Shown: positions 18,697-30,707, counted from the first letter of the stretch. The stretch: 64,000 nucleotides of DNA from Anthoceros angustus (GCA_010909165.1 MU008159.1:310001-374000), one strand, 5' to 3'. Numbers and translations are program-made. Notes: a model not told the origin generated them from the sequence alone.

Positions 18697-20705
18697 GACA
18701 CCACATTGCACGCTGGATTAATTTTTTCAAACACCGAATCTACCTAAAGTTGTGATGCTCCCGCATGCACTTGGTATCATAGTGCATGCACACATGCATC
18801 CATGCATTATCATGCTTTTGAAAACAGCTTTTTAAAACATACATAGTCACCTGGCCAGTCCTCGGCCTCGACAAGCATGTAGGACCATTTGCACCTATCT
18901 ATTTAATTAGTCCTTGGTCACTCAACAAACCAACCATTTGTGTCTTTGTTCTCGAGGACTTTTGTACCTTTTTCCATTTATCTTATAGTCTCTCAGGCTT
19001 TCGCAAAAAAAAAACAAACAAACAAACAAACAAAACCATTTGCCATCTATTGAATTAGTCCTTGGTCCTTGAAAAGCAATACCATTTGCCATCTATTTAA
19101 TTAGTCCTTGGTCCTTGACAAGCAATGCCATTTGCAATCTATTTAATTAGTCTTGGGTCCTTGGTCCTTGACAAATAAGATCTTTTACTATTTATGTAAT
19201 TCGTCCTTGGTCCTCGACATCCAAGACCATTTGCTTAATGTCAAAATAACTATCTAGCTAGCTATACATGCATTATACAATACTTTAGGTAGCCATGCCA
19301 TGACATTGTCTTGCTCGATTGTCTAGTGGAAGAGGTAGGACAGCAAGTTCTTGCGAGATCATTCTCCAAGGAGGACCACTGCCACCCACATGAACGAAAG
19401 TAGAGAGACGAGGGTATACACCGAATACATTATGATGGATCCGAGCAGCAGATGCGTATGTGGAGGTGCACAAGGAGGCCAAGAGCTAGTGTTGGGCAAA
19501 GCGTGGGCGCGGAGTGGAGGCAAGTCAGTGGAGTGCAAGTGCAGCGAGGTGAAGGCGCAGTGGAGGAGCAACAACGGCGAGCGTCAGTGGATCCAAGTGA
19601 GCCTGGGATGGAGCTGGGCCGAGATCAACCCGTGTGCTTGCTCATGACCCGCAGATGTTGTCTCTCAATAGGTAATGGCCAGACAATTTTCCCATCCGTG
19701 GAGTTGGACATGGCCATCCCGCAGACGCCCCGGATGCACCCTCAAATTAGCAATAGGAGTAGAGATCCACTTTCTAGGGGCCCATATCGTCGCCGAGAGT
19801 TCCACATTCAAATGGGCACGCCTTGGGACTCCACCCTAGGAGTCCGGCCGACGCTTGGGAGCGCAACCCTTAGTAGCCCAACCCCTTGGAGGCCGAACCC
19901 TTGGAGCCCGACACCTTGGAACCTAAGCCCTGACTCCGCGTTACATCTCTCACGAAGGCCAACCCCCTATTAGCCCGCCGCATGGAATAAGTAAAAAAGC
20001 ATACGCCCGGAGTCTAATTCCTGGAGCTAGGTGTACGCGTGGATTGCCACACTCTTGTGTGTACTCTTTTGAGAGTAATTAATTGAGCATCAAAGTGGTT
20101 AGTACATGGCCCGCTACTTGGAGGCCTAGTATCGTGTTTTGTAATAATCGTGTTATTTATAAAATAAAGTTCCACTCCATAACAAAACAACACAAAAAAG
20201 TTCCTTCTATTTTATGAGATTCCTCAAGTTCCTTGGGTTCGGAGTGTATTGACGAGAACCTAAGCCGTGTGTTGCTTGCACGCATTAAATATAGTACGTA
20301 ATTATCTACGCTTTGAGGAGATATCATGCTATAGTTAATTTGACGTACTCTAAGTTGTTGTGGGTACAATTAGCCCTTGTCGTCTTCTTTAACTCATCTT
20401 CCTAAGAAGAGAAAAACAATTACAGACTCTTTAAGCACATGGTGCGCACGAGGCAGACCAAGAAGAGGATCGGTAGCATTAAAATTTTAGTCTTAATGAA
20501 GGATGGGAGAAACTCTGTATGGAGGAAAGCAAGTAAGGATTCCATACTTTGAGACAAGTGTGAGGCGGTCGGTTTAAGATAGGACAAAATGTAGAACCAT
20601 TTCGATATATTACGGTAGCTTGTTGCTGCAAACGGGTAATCAATTGAGGGAGAGAAGATGAAGGGGATGTCGCGCCACAGTTGCATAGTCGTCATGGTAC
20701 CTAAA
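18697..20705 (+). repeat. Isolated 2.0 kb piece of the 3.7 kb array repeat
   Basis: From TGACACCACATTGCACGCTG to CATGGTACCTAAAC this matches 54,710-56,790, 59,527-61,600 and the end of the window from 63,722. It contains the (AAAC)n tract, the ~46 bp CCTTGGTCCTTG minisatellite (only about two units here), TAGTGGAAGAGGTAG, and GTGGTTAGTACATGGCCCGC. No coding potential; ORFs on either strand are not conserved between copies. It abuts the Ty3/gypsy element on its right. Confidence 0.9.
19005..19235 (+). repeat. AAAC microsatellite and 46 bp minisatellite (short allele)
   Basis: ACAAACAAACAAACAAAC at about 19,014 is followed by units of the form ACCATTTGCCATCTATTGAA ... TTAGTCCTTGGTCCTTG. About two good units and three degenerate ones are present, fewer than in the right-hand array copies. 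Confidence 0.8.
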
Positions 20706-21091
20706 CTTGTCACAGCAGCTGAAGAACCAGCCACGAAGGCGACATGGCCAAATCCAGTGAGGAGGACCGGTAAAGCGGCGGAACGACTTAGGGTACCACC
20801 AATTTTCACGCGTTCCCGCACGGAACGGACCCAGATAGGCATGCCCCGTTTAGACACCCCGTTAGATATCCCGTTTAGGTCATCCATAGATAGCGTATTG
20901 ATCAGATTAGGTAAATACCTGTAAATAGGCTTTAGGTACGTTAGACTGTAACCGTATTGGTTACACGGAGCTTCTTGGCATACGGCCAGCCCGCTCCTAC
21001 ATGTACAGCGTTCACGAGTAACTATGCAGCCATTCCCGAGCTCAACCCGCACGCTCCCGGCGTCGCAACGATCCCGAGGAGTGTTGCATCT
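20706..21091 (+). repeat. Possible LTR end of the plus-strand Ty3/gypsy element
   Basis: It ends ...GTGTTGCA at 21,088, immediately before a primer-binding site, as an LTR should. It includes a small hairpin GTAACC-GTATT-GGTTAC (20,949-20,965). The left boundary and a second copy were not found, so the extent is unknown. A long antisense ORF across it (20,420-21,310, minus) runs into the non-coding array repeat and is judged a shadow. Confidence 0.35.
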
Positions 21092-21105
21092 AGTATCAGA
21101 GCCCG
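21092..21105 (+). other. Primer-binding site, one mismatch
   Basis: TAGTATCAGAGCCC matches TGGTATCAGAGCCC except for G to A at the second base, and precedes the gag start at 21,160. Confidence 0.75.
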
Positions 21106-21159
21106 CTTTCCTGCCGGCAATCAGACATTTGCTATTGGAATCCCTGTGGCGCGGCCAGA

Positions 21160-22560
21160 ATGAGCGAACGTGTCTCACCACGTGAGGTGGAGAGGCAGAT
21201 CTCCAATAGCGATCAAGAGGGACATCTGCTGGAGGGAATCGGCGGTCGGGTACGCCAGAGAGGTAGGCATGCACCCACCTCGTCCAATCGCGGTAGACTG
21301 ACCAACGCACGGGTCCTTGGAAAAGTGCCTGCAGAGAAGAGCCGAGCCGCGAGTCGAGGATCGGCAGCTTGCGAGCGACCCAATCTCAGGTGACAGGGGC
21401 TACAGAACATCCCGAGTATGTCGGCGACAGGCGCACATCCTGCGGCGGTTATGCCAAGGTCGCTCCCACGCCAGAGGGGCAGGCCGAGGAAGAAGGGCGG
21501 CCCAACAATCCCACCAGCGGACGCACGGGATGAGTCGCAACAACCAGAAATTCAGCGATGTGGCCCAGGAGCATCATACCTGCAGGAGGCTCTCCGGTGT
21601 CAGCTCGAGGAGCGCACTGTAAATCTGGAGGGAACCTGCGAGGACATGTCCGAGACCTTGGTCTCACAAGGACATCGGATGCAAGCAGTGGAGCAATCTC
21701 TGGAAAGAGTGGAGTCTCGCTGGGAAGAGGGCCAGTCGCGTTTGGAGAACCAGCTGCGAGGTGTGCTACAGGCATTGGGTCAGCCGCCACCTAATCTAGC
21801 ACCCGCGCCCGTTCTAGATGGTTTAGACACATCCCAACCGGCTGACGCCGACGCCCACATGCGATCCACGGGCGTGGCGCACCCACACATGTGCACGATC
21901 GAGCGAGTAAGGAGAAGAGGCGTTAAACAAGCTGTACCAACCCGTAGCATGGAGGAAGGTGACATACGCAGGTTGGCGGTTGAGCTCTTACCAGGAGAGG
22001 GCGAGAACAAGGACATCAAGGCCTTGGTTCGTCGACTTCAGCTGCTAAGGTATGAGCATTGGGAGGCCCAGAAGGGTAAGGCCTACCAGGACCAGATGGA
22101 GCAGCAGGACGAACCTATCATCCGACCTCGAGGTCAGCTGGACAAAGAGCTTCAAAGAAAAATCAGGACAACAACGTTCAGCAGGCGAGGAAGGGCCGAG
22201 TCGTTCTGGCGGTTGGATAAATTGGATAAGTACCTCAATGCCACGGAGAAGGACGATGTCTGAGATTGATTGGCGTGATGTCTCTCGAGGTTACGCTATA
22301 TAGGTGGTGGAGGCAAAGGAACATCAAGTGGAGCGGGGATGGAAACCCCAATTTTCACTTGGGCTACCTTCAGCCATAAATTCCTTGAGAATTTCCTCCC
22401 TGTCAACCACCAACGGGAACTCTATCATCGATTACGGAAAATCCAACAAAAGCAGCCTTTATCCGGGAATCTGCGGCGGTTCTTGCCTGCGATATGCCCG
22501 GTTGACCGAAGCGAGAGATTGGCGTTTTCATTGATGGGTTGAAATGCGATTTGGCGATGT
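21160..22560 (+). pseudogene. Ty3/gypsy gag
   Basis: The likely start is ATG at 21,160 (MSERVSPREVERQISNSDQE). After a frameshift near 21,390 the frame 21,418-22,263 continues for 281 codons with a coiled-coil-like stretch (RTVNLEGTCEDMSETLVSQG, HRMQAVEQSLERVE) and RAESFWRLDKLDKYLNATEK. A further shift gives ATFSHKFLENFLPVNHQREL and YHRLRKIQQKQ (22,360-22,450), the typical core of the gypsy gag domain. It forms the capsid-like structural protein of the retroelement. The zinc knuckle could not be located. Confidence 0.7.
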
Positions 22561-22839
22561 GAATCGAGACTAATCCGATCGTTGGCGATGCTATGAGGAG
22601 CGATCAACTATGGGAGCAATAAGTACAAGCACACGAACACATCCAACCCAACCAAGCGGTGGGGTCAAGTAGCAGCGGTGAAAAAACCAGTCTTCAAGAT
22701 CCTAGCGGACGAGGAAAAAAGGTACCATGAGAAGCACATGTGCTTCACATGTATCTCGACCGAATCTGTCTAGAGCCCCTACGCAGGAATTCATCAGTGG
22801 CTGAAGCAGTCGGACCACCCATTCCCTCCTAGGGCCACC

Positions 22840-23290
22840 GTCAAGAGTGGGCATTCTGACGGTGATAGAGGTTGTGGAACCCCAAAAATCGATGGCGTCG
22901 TCCGACAAGTTGTGTCTTGGCTGCGATAGTCAGATGCGCAACCTAGAACACGTGCCGATCAAAGCGGTAAGTATAAATGGTATGGCGAGTCTCTTGGACT
23001 CGGAGCGATCATCACTCGATCGGCGGTGAGAAGGCGGGATTGCTAATCAAAGACACCGGACACACCCACGATGGTTCTGACCCTCAATGGGCGTGATACG
23101 TGTCGAACAATGTGCGAGAGTTACCTTTCTGGCGGTCATTGCATTTCATTTTCATGCCACACTTTGTCACGACACGATAATTGGCAAGCCATGGCTGGCC
23201 AAGCACTCCCATCGATTGTCGATATGGTGGACAAACAACATAGTCAGATTGAGCACGGATCGGCCGGCATGTAATGAAGGGAGACAAGTA
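22840..23290 (+). pseudogene. Ty3/gypsy protease remnant
   Basis: CHDTIIGKPWLAKHSHRLSI (about 23,168-23,225) corresponds to the D-x-I-L-G-x-P-W-L block near the C-terminus of the gypsy aspartic protease. The catalytic triad region upstream is obscured by frameshifts. It lies in the expected place between gag and reverse transcriptase. Between gag and this block (22,561-22,840) no domain is legible. Confidence 0.5.
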
Positions 23291-23439
23291 TGTCCCGACA
23301 AACACTTATTTGCGATGTCACTCGAATAAAGCCACCACCCCATGGAGGTTTTTGTATGTGGCGAAGCTCAAAAAGTCTTGCCTTTAGAAGGCACGCGAGA
23401 ATCTAGGCGGCAAAAGCTAAGGAGGACGAGGCGCCCTAC

Positions 23440-24375
23440 CCCGAGATGAAGGACTTCTTTGGGCGGTTTCAAGGATGTATTTGAGACACCTACTGAGTTA
23501 CCTCCACGCGATCATGCCCAGACACCGGCCACACAGCCCAGCATACCACCATACAGGGGCTTGACATCCGAGGAGCAAAGAGATTAAGAGGTGTGGATGA
23601 ATTCTTACAACAAGGTTTTGTCCGGCCTTCAGTCTCCCCCTTTGGTGCGCCTGTATTGCTGGTAGGTAAGCCAAATGGAGGATGGAGATTATGTATCGAT
23701 TAGAGGGGCTTGAACAGGGCTACTGTGAGGAATGTGTATCAAATGCCCAGAATTGACGAAATCTTAGATCAGTTGCATGGGGCCAGATACTTTACCAAGA
23801 TAGATCTCGCCCGGCTTTCCGATCGATCCGGATCCGAAGGTGACGAGTAAACTGCTTCAACCTCGACCACCACTTCAATTCATGTGATGCCGCTCGGTTC
23901 ACTAACGCACCCACTTTTCGGCTCGATGCTGAAATACTACGCCCTCTCCTTGGTCGGTGTCGAGGTGTTCCCATATGTCCCTGATCTACACATCGATCAG
24001 GCCACTATGAGTGAGGAAAGTCTTCGAACTTCTAAAAACTACCGCAGCAAAACGCAGCTAGTGTGCTTTCATGAAGAAAGAGTGAGTACAATTCACCTTA
24101 TCACCGAGGGTATAAAAGTTGACACGCAAGATCCAAGCTATATCGAATGGACACCACATGTGATATCACCCACTGGGGCTTCCGAATGGCTTTTTACGCA
24201 GATTCATCGTGACTTCAAAGAAATACCGTGCCCTCGACCGATGCCCTCACTACCAAGAAATGGACGTTAGGTAAGGAAGATGAACAAGCATTCACAACAC
24301 TCAAACTTGCTTCCGGTTCCTCCTATTCTAGCTAGCCAACGAAATTACCTTACCACACACGATATGTGGGGACCA
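23440..24375 (+). pseudogene. Ty3/gypsy reverse transcriptase remnant
   Basis: In the plus frames, PLVRLYCW / [13 protein letters not shown]-like sequence at about 23,640-23,700, then VYQMPRIDEILDQLHG and ARYFTKIDLA (about 23,735-23,810) match the fingers and palm start of gypsy reverse transcriptase (K-x-N-G-x-W-R-x-C-I-D ... Y-F-x-K-I-D-L). Downstream are IEWTPHVISPTGASEW (about 24,145) and KKWTLGKEDEQAFTTLKLA (about 24,255-24,310), the connection and early RNase H region. The YxDD catalytic segment is missing around 23,820-23,900, where sequence appears deleted. The homology stops at about 24,375. Confidence 0.7.
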
Positions 24376-24786
24376 CATGGGTACTGCAGACTCGAAAAGG
24401 AGTGTTTTTTTGTTTTGTGTTTGTTGTGAGAATCGTGTGGAGTTGGAATGTAGTAGGTTAGGAATAAGAAAAGTCTACTAGGGCCTAGTAGGAGGAAGAG
24501 AGTCTAGTCCTCGATCTCGATGTAACCTCGCAGGTTACTCGACCCGTTGCTAAGCGGTTGCTAGGGCTGCTAACAGGACTGTTGCTATGGATGCAACCGG
24601 CTCGGAGCTTTGTTGCTATGGTAGCAACCAAGTCGAGAGTTATTTTCCGATAAATTGAAAACCTATTTGGGCGAAATCACGGAAATGACGGAAGTAGCGG
24701 GGTCCTATTAGCAATTAAGTCGGCGGGAAGTGACAAGGAGTATCTTCTGCGAATCCAGCAGAAGCGGCACTAGCTGAATCTCGAGT
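24376..24786. repeat. LTR-like sequence with hairpins
   Basis: Homology to the gypsy element stops and AT-rich sequence starts (GTGTTTTTTTGTTTTGTGTT). At 24,540-24,630 there are repeated TTGCTA/TAGCAA words, including a perfect 7 bp stem GTTGCTA-TGG-TAGCAAC at 24,612-24,628 and a weaker one at 24,581-24,597. No second copy in the window. Confidence 0.35.
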
Positions 24787-25347
24787 GTGACCGTGGTTGA
24801 GACCCGAGCGGGCCGGGTCCACGGCGCGGTGTCACGTGTCGCGAGGTACCAGCGACAAGCGCTCGGAAGAATTTGGTGGCCGAGTACTTGCAGCTCGGGA
24901 GGATCGGGTGCGGGAAGCCGGAAGCCGTATATCTTGAGCCGTGGCGGCACCAAGCTACTTCGGTGGAAAGAGCCGAGGTGGAGCAAATTCCAAGCATGAA
25001 GGTCCGGTGGAGAGCCCAAGATGCAGTGTTGGGCAATCGGAATGGCGAGCGCGGGCCGCAAGTTACGCCCCAGCGAGTGGGAAGTAATGGCCATGCAGCT
25101 CCTGGAGGAGGCGGGCGGTTGTCTCGTGCCGCAAGAAGTTGGGAAGAGCACGGTGAATTGGATAGGGCCGGTGAAGTGGTGGGCCGCAAGATTGGTGGAA
25201 AAGTGGGGTGTGGTCGGGCATGACCGGTGGCACGCACTGAGAAGCTCGAGGAATGTCTCCGAAAACATAGTGATTCTTGTAACTAGGGAAGCGGGGAACA
25301 TGGTGTGGGAGGGAAAACCCCGGGGCTCCCGTGGCTTCCCCCTCTAG
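24787..25347 (+). CDS. Hypothetical ORFs, unrecognised
   Basis: Several overlapping frames on both strands are open here because the region is GC-rich. The best plus candidate (24,873-25,223) begins MVAEYLQLGRIGCGKPEAVY and contains EVEQIPSMKVRWRAQDAVLG. A minus frame of 197 codons (25,301-24,708) is equally long. No domain is recognised and I cannot say which strand, if any, codes. Confidence 0.2.
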
Positions 25348-26836
25348 CGGCCACACTTATCCCACTGTCGCTTCGTACGTTGGGTTTCGTCCCATGAGAC
25401 TTGTGTGAAAGTTCGAGGTCTTGTGATAACCGATCGCTACCTGCAGTGACACACTTCTCAGCCTTCTAAACAAGCAAGGCGCCCTCTACTCTCCCTCTCA
25501 CAGCAGCTGCACCACTTGCACTGCTCCGAAAAATCACCAATCCTCGACCTACAACGACACAACACAATTGCAGGTCACGCCTTAGCGGGAGCCTATCACG
25601 CAGGCGCCGAGGACCCCCGATCCACCGCAATTTCGTCCCTACTTCTAAGACCACTCTTCTCCACTCGGGGCGCCACTTGCAGTTGGGATTCGTCCCTTAG
25701 GCTCGCACTGTGGCCTTCCACTAACACCTACGCTCTATTCCTCTACTCAACTCCTCATCCTCTTCCTCCTATTCTAACCTCAATTGGGCTTCGGCGCTCG
25801 CCTCCTTACTTGCACAGTCGGCCTCCACCAGCAAGTTCTTCCTTGGGCCGGTTGCTATGAGTTTGACACCAGACAGCGAGAACCTCCAGGGAGTCTTTCC
25901 CTGTAGTCTACCCTCAAGCCGAGAGTTCCCTGGGCATTGCCACACACCCAAAGCAAAGCAATTTCACAGCAACCATTCACAAGGGGAGCAACTCGTTTAG
26001 GCACTTGCAGTGAGCAAGCCCTCCACCAAGCACTCCGACCACCGCGACTTCCTCTCTACCAGACGCTGCGTTGGCTCACAGCCGGCACGAAATTCCTTTA
26101 CAAGGGCAAAGGACTCGCGAGTATGGAAGCGCAAGACGTGATACTTTACTTTGTGAAATCCTCCTCCTCTTATAGGAGGCCTCCCACATACAACCTCCCT
26201 TGGGTGACCCTACTGCAGGTCACCTTTTCCAATATTCTATTATTTCCTACCGCCAGCATTTAAGGCCTGGCAATCTACGTCTACTGTCTGATTCCGAGTA
26301 AATTCTATTCTAGCAAAGTCACCTAAGTTCATCCTTGGAGGATGTCAGCTTACGTTACCTGTCCTTTCTATTCTTCCATCTAACATTTATGGTCTTTGAC
26401 CATATCTAGTCCTCACCTTGCTGGGATAGTGACGCGTTCGTTGTGGATTGGCTCCCTCGCCCTCCTTTTGCTCTTGCCCCTGCCCAGTCCTTGTCATCTT
26501 CCTAATGTGTGGGGCAAGTACAATCTTGCCCCTTCCTTCAACCCCGCGGGGCGGCGCCCTGATTTCTCTTGTCATGTGGGTAATTGCGCCTCCTCCGCTC
26601 AGCCTTCTTCTATCCCCGCCGCGCTCAGCCTTTCTTCTGTGATCGGCGGAGACCTGGGGTAGGGGCGACTACCATGGTAGTCTGGTCCCTATCTCCTTCT
26701 TCTTCTTCCTCTCCATCGGCGATGTCTCCTGGGGGTGAGTTCCTCTTTGCTCCTTCCTTGCTGTTTGGTTTGTCCATACCTATCATGGAGCATGTTCTTC
26801 AAAGGATCTTCCCCCATTTGCTGACCGATGTTGCCA
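25348..26836. other. C/T-rich stretch without a recognised gene
   Basis: The plus strand is pyrimidine-rich, giving proline/serine/leucine-rich plus ORFs and charged minus ORFs. No conserved motif is seen. It resembles the sequence at 43.4-43.9 kb and 47.8-48.9 kb in composition and may be part of the same older element. Confidence 0.4.
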
Positions 26837-27424
26837 CTAACTCCTTCGGGCCTTCTTCGCGTTGGTCTCCTCTCCTGGCCCTGGCTCCTCCCTTATCCGT
26901 GGGGTGAGGGAATTTCTTACCCCTCCCCCTTCCTCGACGGGTCGGACCCCGTCCTTAGTCTCTTCTGGTGGGGTTGTCTCCCCCACTACCTCAGCGGCTC
27001 CTCCGAGGGGTATACTACCGGACCCCCCGGCTCCTTCATCCTCAGCCAGGCCTCCGCGGCCCGACTCCCCAACAGTCTCGGTGCCCATGAGCACTGCCTA
27101 CTCCTAGTCCGCGGACTACGGCGTGTGTGGTTGTCCCCACGGTAGTCAGACTACCATGGTAGGCTGTCACCCCTCTGGTGGTCGACCCCAGAGGACCATC
27201 CCCCTCCTTGCTCTCCGCGCCATCTTCCACCCTTGGCCCACCATCTCCTCGTCTCCCTCCTGACTCCTAGTCCATGTCGCTTGTGGCCTCATCAAAATCC
27301 GAGGCCTCCGGCTGCACCTGTTGCAGCTCCTTCCTGTCATCATCATGCGGTTAGTTCTCCCACCTTCACATGGAGGCTCACGTTTTCTTCCCTCACTTCT
27401 CGTAGCTGGTTGGTCATCTTTGCC
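26837..27424 (-). pseudogene. Charged coiled-coil-like reading region, 3' part (interrupted by copia A)
   Basis: In the minus frames, KMTNQLREVREENVSLHVKV (just left of the insertion, about 27,420-27,350) is heptad-like. Further along comes an acidic, glycine-rich stretch (GETTPPEETKDGVRPVEEGG, 26,990-26,930) ending with a basic NAKKARRS. The 5' part lies at 42,803-43,402, across copia A. No enzyme motif. A gag-like or structural protein of an older element is the best guess. Confidence 0.35.
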
Positions 27425-27429
27425 TGAAG
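27425..27429. other. Left target-site duplication of copia A (TGAAG)
   Basis: TGAAG directly abuts the left LTR; the same pentamer follows the right LTR at 42,798-42,802. Confidence 0.8.
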
Positions 27430-27651
27430 TTTCAATATAATTGAAAATATGCAGAATGTTTTTAATATAAATTGATTGAACTACATTTTCTTGATATATG
27501 TGTGTATATATGTTCATAAAAAGAACTCAATGTTTTAAACAACGCCAGAACGATGCTATCCAAACGTAACCCTAATGAACCGGTGTGTAGGTATTTAACT
27601 TAACTTAACTACCAAAGCCCTAATCATTATTCCAAGACATATATCTTAATA
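27430..27651 (-). repeat. 3' LTR of copia A
   Basis: It is 222 bp and nearly identical to 42,573-42,797, sharing TTTCAATATAATTGAAAATA, TTGATTGAACTACATTTTCT and TTTAACTTAACTTAACTACC. Adjacent is the polypurine tract (minus strand ACAAGTGGGAG, 27,652-27,662). Confidence 0.9.
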
Positions 27652-27662
27652 CTCCCACTTGT
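27652..27662 (-). other. Polypurine tract of copia A
   Basis: ACAAGTGGGAG on the minus strand, immediately before the 3' LTR; the AAGTGGGAG core is also found at the same place in copia B. Confidence 0.75.
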
Positions 27663-28468
27663 AATGATTCGGGCACGCTCTAGACATTTGGTACCCTCTC
27701 GCCTCCCGTGAACGCAGCAGGCCCAAGATACTCGATCGCTCCCAGCGCCACATAACACTTATGGAGAGTATACAAACCGGTGTGATGGCGGTAGAGTGCG
27801 CCGCACTTATAACCCCTGTTCTTGGTTTCAAGATTGCTCGGTGAGCTCATCACCAAAAGATCGAACACCGATTCTCCTTGCGCCACATGTCTTGATCCTC
27901 GATCACACACAGGCGCCGCCCACGTGATGCTCGGGGCGATTCGCGCCAAGGACAACTACCAAAGATATGAAGTTGCTTGATGCTCGGTAGAGGAAGGTTG
28001 GCGGCCGCAAGGAACAACGAAAAGCTTTGGGCGCGAGCGCAGCTGGTTGAAGCCAACATGGCTGGTCCTTCCATCAATCCCGGCGATCACTCCTCGAACG
28101 AGAGGAGAAGGAGGAGGTTATGCCCTTCATCGGTGCCTCGATGTCTCATATTACAAAGAACCCAGCGGGCGTGTGCTGTGAAGCTTAACCCACGATGAAG
28201 AACTCGATTGTGACTTACGTGAGTTTCCATGTTCTCCAATCGGTACAAAGCTTGGGTTGGCCTTGATGAGCTAACTATAAAGAGGGTGAAGGTTCTTCGC
28301 TGCAGATGCTTACGACACGTCGTCGGTGTATACGATGAAGTGTCTGCTCCTCTTTAGCTCTTTATTTCATTGCTGTTTCTTGTTCTTGACAATTGTTTAT
28401 ATCTCCCACTTGTTGGGTGCAGAGTCCACAAAGAAGATTAAGGAGGAAAGGAGGCTGGAGGATGAAGA
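27663..28468 (-). other. 3' untranslated part of copia A
   Basis: No coding motif is found between the polypurine tract and the first pol copy. A minus ORF at 27,955-27,680 is not similar to any retroelement domain. A GC-richer, mixed sequence around 27,950-28,200 may be a small insertion. Confidence 0.4.
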
Positions 28469-28599
28469 GAAGGCTTTCGGTTCAAGAGTGAAGCCACACA
28501 AAAATCCGTCGACACCGATTTCAAGACGATCACAAGATGAGTCAACTCACGATGTTTTGATGGAGTTGGAATAGAGATTCGAGGATATTCACTCGATAG

Positions 28600-30707
28600 C
28601 TCTAACTCCTCGGGCTTTTAGGAATATTGTGTGTTACTCGGATAGGAGAGCTTGCTCTCCCATTCCCAAAGCTGCATGTGCTTGTGATGAGCTTCTTTGC
28701 TCAAAGCCTTTGTTAGTAAATCCGGGTCCGTGCCGGAACATATTGCAAATCTATTTTCCTTCCGTCACAAGCCCCTTATATAGTGGTATTCAACCTCCAC
28801 GTGTTTTGTACGTGCGTGAAACATCGGATTTCTTGCTAATGCCATTGAGCCCGATTGTCATGTGGATTGTTGTGCAAGTAGGTATCAATTCCTAATTCCT
28901 TGAACAAAAGCTTACACCACACTATTTCTTTTATTACTTCTTTGTCGGGACCTCGCCTCTGTTGAAGAAAGGGCAACGTTGGTTGCTTCTTACTAGACCA
29001 GCATACAGGCCCTCCAGCTGAAATGACATAGCCCTCGATTTTCTCTATGTCTCTGCATAGTCTCGATCATACCTCAAGATCTTGAGGCTTTCCTTTTTAT
29101 TCTTATAAGCTATGCCAATTTTGCTGTGTTGCTTAGAAGGCACGTTTCAAGTTTGTCCGTGTTCCTTCCGGGTTTTCCAAGAACTGAGAGCACACTGGTG
29201 GTATATGCAACTTCTAGTCTTGTAGTATTGCTTGCATATAGTTTGCCTACACCTTGCATAAGGAACTCCTGTCATTTGTCCTTGTCTTCTTGAGTTGAAG
29301 GTGACATGAGCTTGCTAAGTTTCGACCAAATGGCATAGGTGTTGATACAGTTTTGCATCCTTAAGACCTAGTTGCTCAAAGACAATCTAATAGGTAGCGG
29401 GTTGTGTTAGTGTCATTACACGAGTCCGCCTATTTCTTTGAACATGAATTCCTAGGAGCTCAGAAGGTCCTAGGCAATTCATTTTGAATTTTGTTGCTAA
29501 CACATGTTATACTTGTGATGAAGGTCGACTATTGATAAAATCAGTCATCAACGTAAACCGCCAAGTAGCATATGACATTCCTTTGAGGTAAATATACAAG
29601 CTACTATCTCGCTGACTCTTGGTGAACCCTAGCTCTAGCAATTCTTTTCTAGGGCTGCATTCCATTTCATGGTCGACATTTTAAGCCGTATAGACACTTG
29701 ATTAGTCTGCAAGCTTGGTGCTCTTTTCCTTTAACCACATATCCGGTGGTCAGCATGTAGATTTCAACATCTAACTTTACATATAGAAATGTTGTTTTCA
29801 CGTCATCTCTGGCTCATAGTTAAAGTGTGTGGATATGGCGGGATGATTCGAGTTGAAAGCTTGACCCGGAGAGAAAGTTTCAAGATAATCCAATCCAGGA
29901 TTTGGGAGAAGCCTCTTGCAACCAAGCGAGCTTTATACATCAAAGGTACCATCTGCTTACTTTCAGCTTGAAAACCCACTTACAAGTCACCATTTTTTAC
30001 CGAGGTAAGTCTACAAGCTCCATGTTCCATTTTCAATTAATGAGTCATACTCGGTGAATAGCCTTCTCCCACTCTTTGTGATCAGTCCTAAGTGCCTCCT
30101 CTCATATGATTGAGGTTCAATGGGATCAAGGGAAGAATTATCGGCATGAACGCCACATGAGAAGAAGGATTCACGTCCGGAGCTTGATAAAAGTCCGGAG
30201 GCGCCTATGACGAGTAGGATACCGCGGTTGGCAGAAACTTGATGATCGTCTTGAAGGTCGGTGCATTCGGTTTCAATGGGTGCAGCGTTCGTACAACTTG
30301 TTCGGAGGATGTTGGTCCCGTAAGTCCAGTCCTCATCGATTGTCAGTGCATTGATATGTGCGATTCTGCCTATGTCCTCAACATCAACCAACTCAAAACC
30401 AATGGATCTTCCCCTGCGAACAATGTCCTCCGGAGGAACAACCCTGTATGGATTGATCAAAAGAAGTGTCATCATCCATTGGGCGATGTCCGTCTTGAGC
30501 GCTCCCCGAGACCCAATTTTGGTTTTCATTGAAGGTAACACTCCTTGCATAAACAACTTTGTTCTTAGATACATCATAGAGCTTATAAGCTTTTAATTCC
30601 TTCCGTAGCCTAACATAAGTAGCTTTCGGCCTTATCAAACGACTTTTGCCTTTTCTCTTTAGGTATAAAAGCATATGCAACACATCCAAATGTGCAAGTG
30701 AAGAATA
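28600..30707 (-). pseudogene. Copia A pol, extra copy (integrase end, reverse transcriptase, RNase H)
   Basis: The minus frame 30,776-30,393 includes AYKLYDVSKNKVVYARSVTF, the usual end of the integrase-to-reverse-transcriptase linker. Downstream the same reverse transcriptase and RNase H segments as in unit 2 can be followed, but in short frames. It is the duplicate farther from the 5' end and so would follow a complete pol if the element were transcribed. Confidence 0.7.

Noticed and set aside
20420-21310. 296-codon minus-strand ORF
   Set aside because: Its 3' half lies in the non-coding delta block, whose other copies (56.6, 57.8 and 61.5 kb) break the frame; it also runs antisense to a gypsy leader and gag start.
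24708-25301. 197-codon minus ORF and overlapping 155-codon minus ORF
   Set aside because: Plus frames of similar length overlap; no domain on either strand; cannot be distinguished from chance in GC-rich sequence.
26396-27145. Pro/Ser-rich plus-strand ORFs
   Set aside because: They are the complement of the charged minus-strand region that continues across copia A in a heptad-like pattern; serine/proline runs follow from CT-rich composition.
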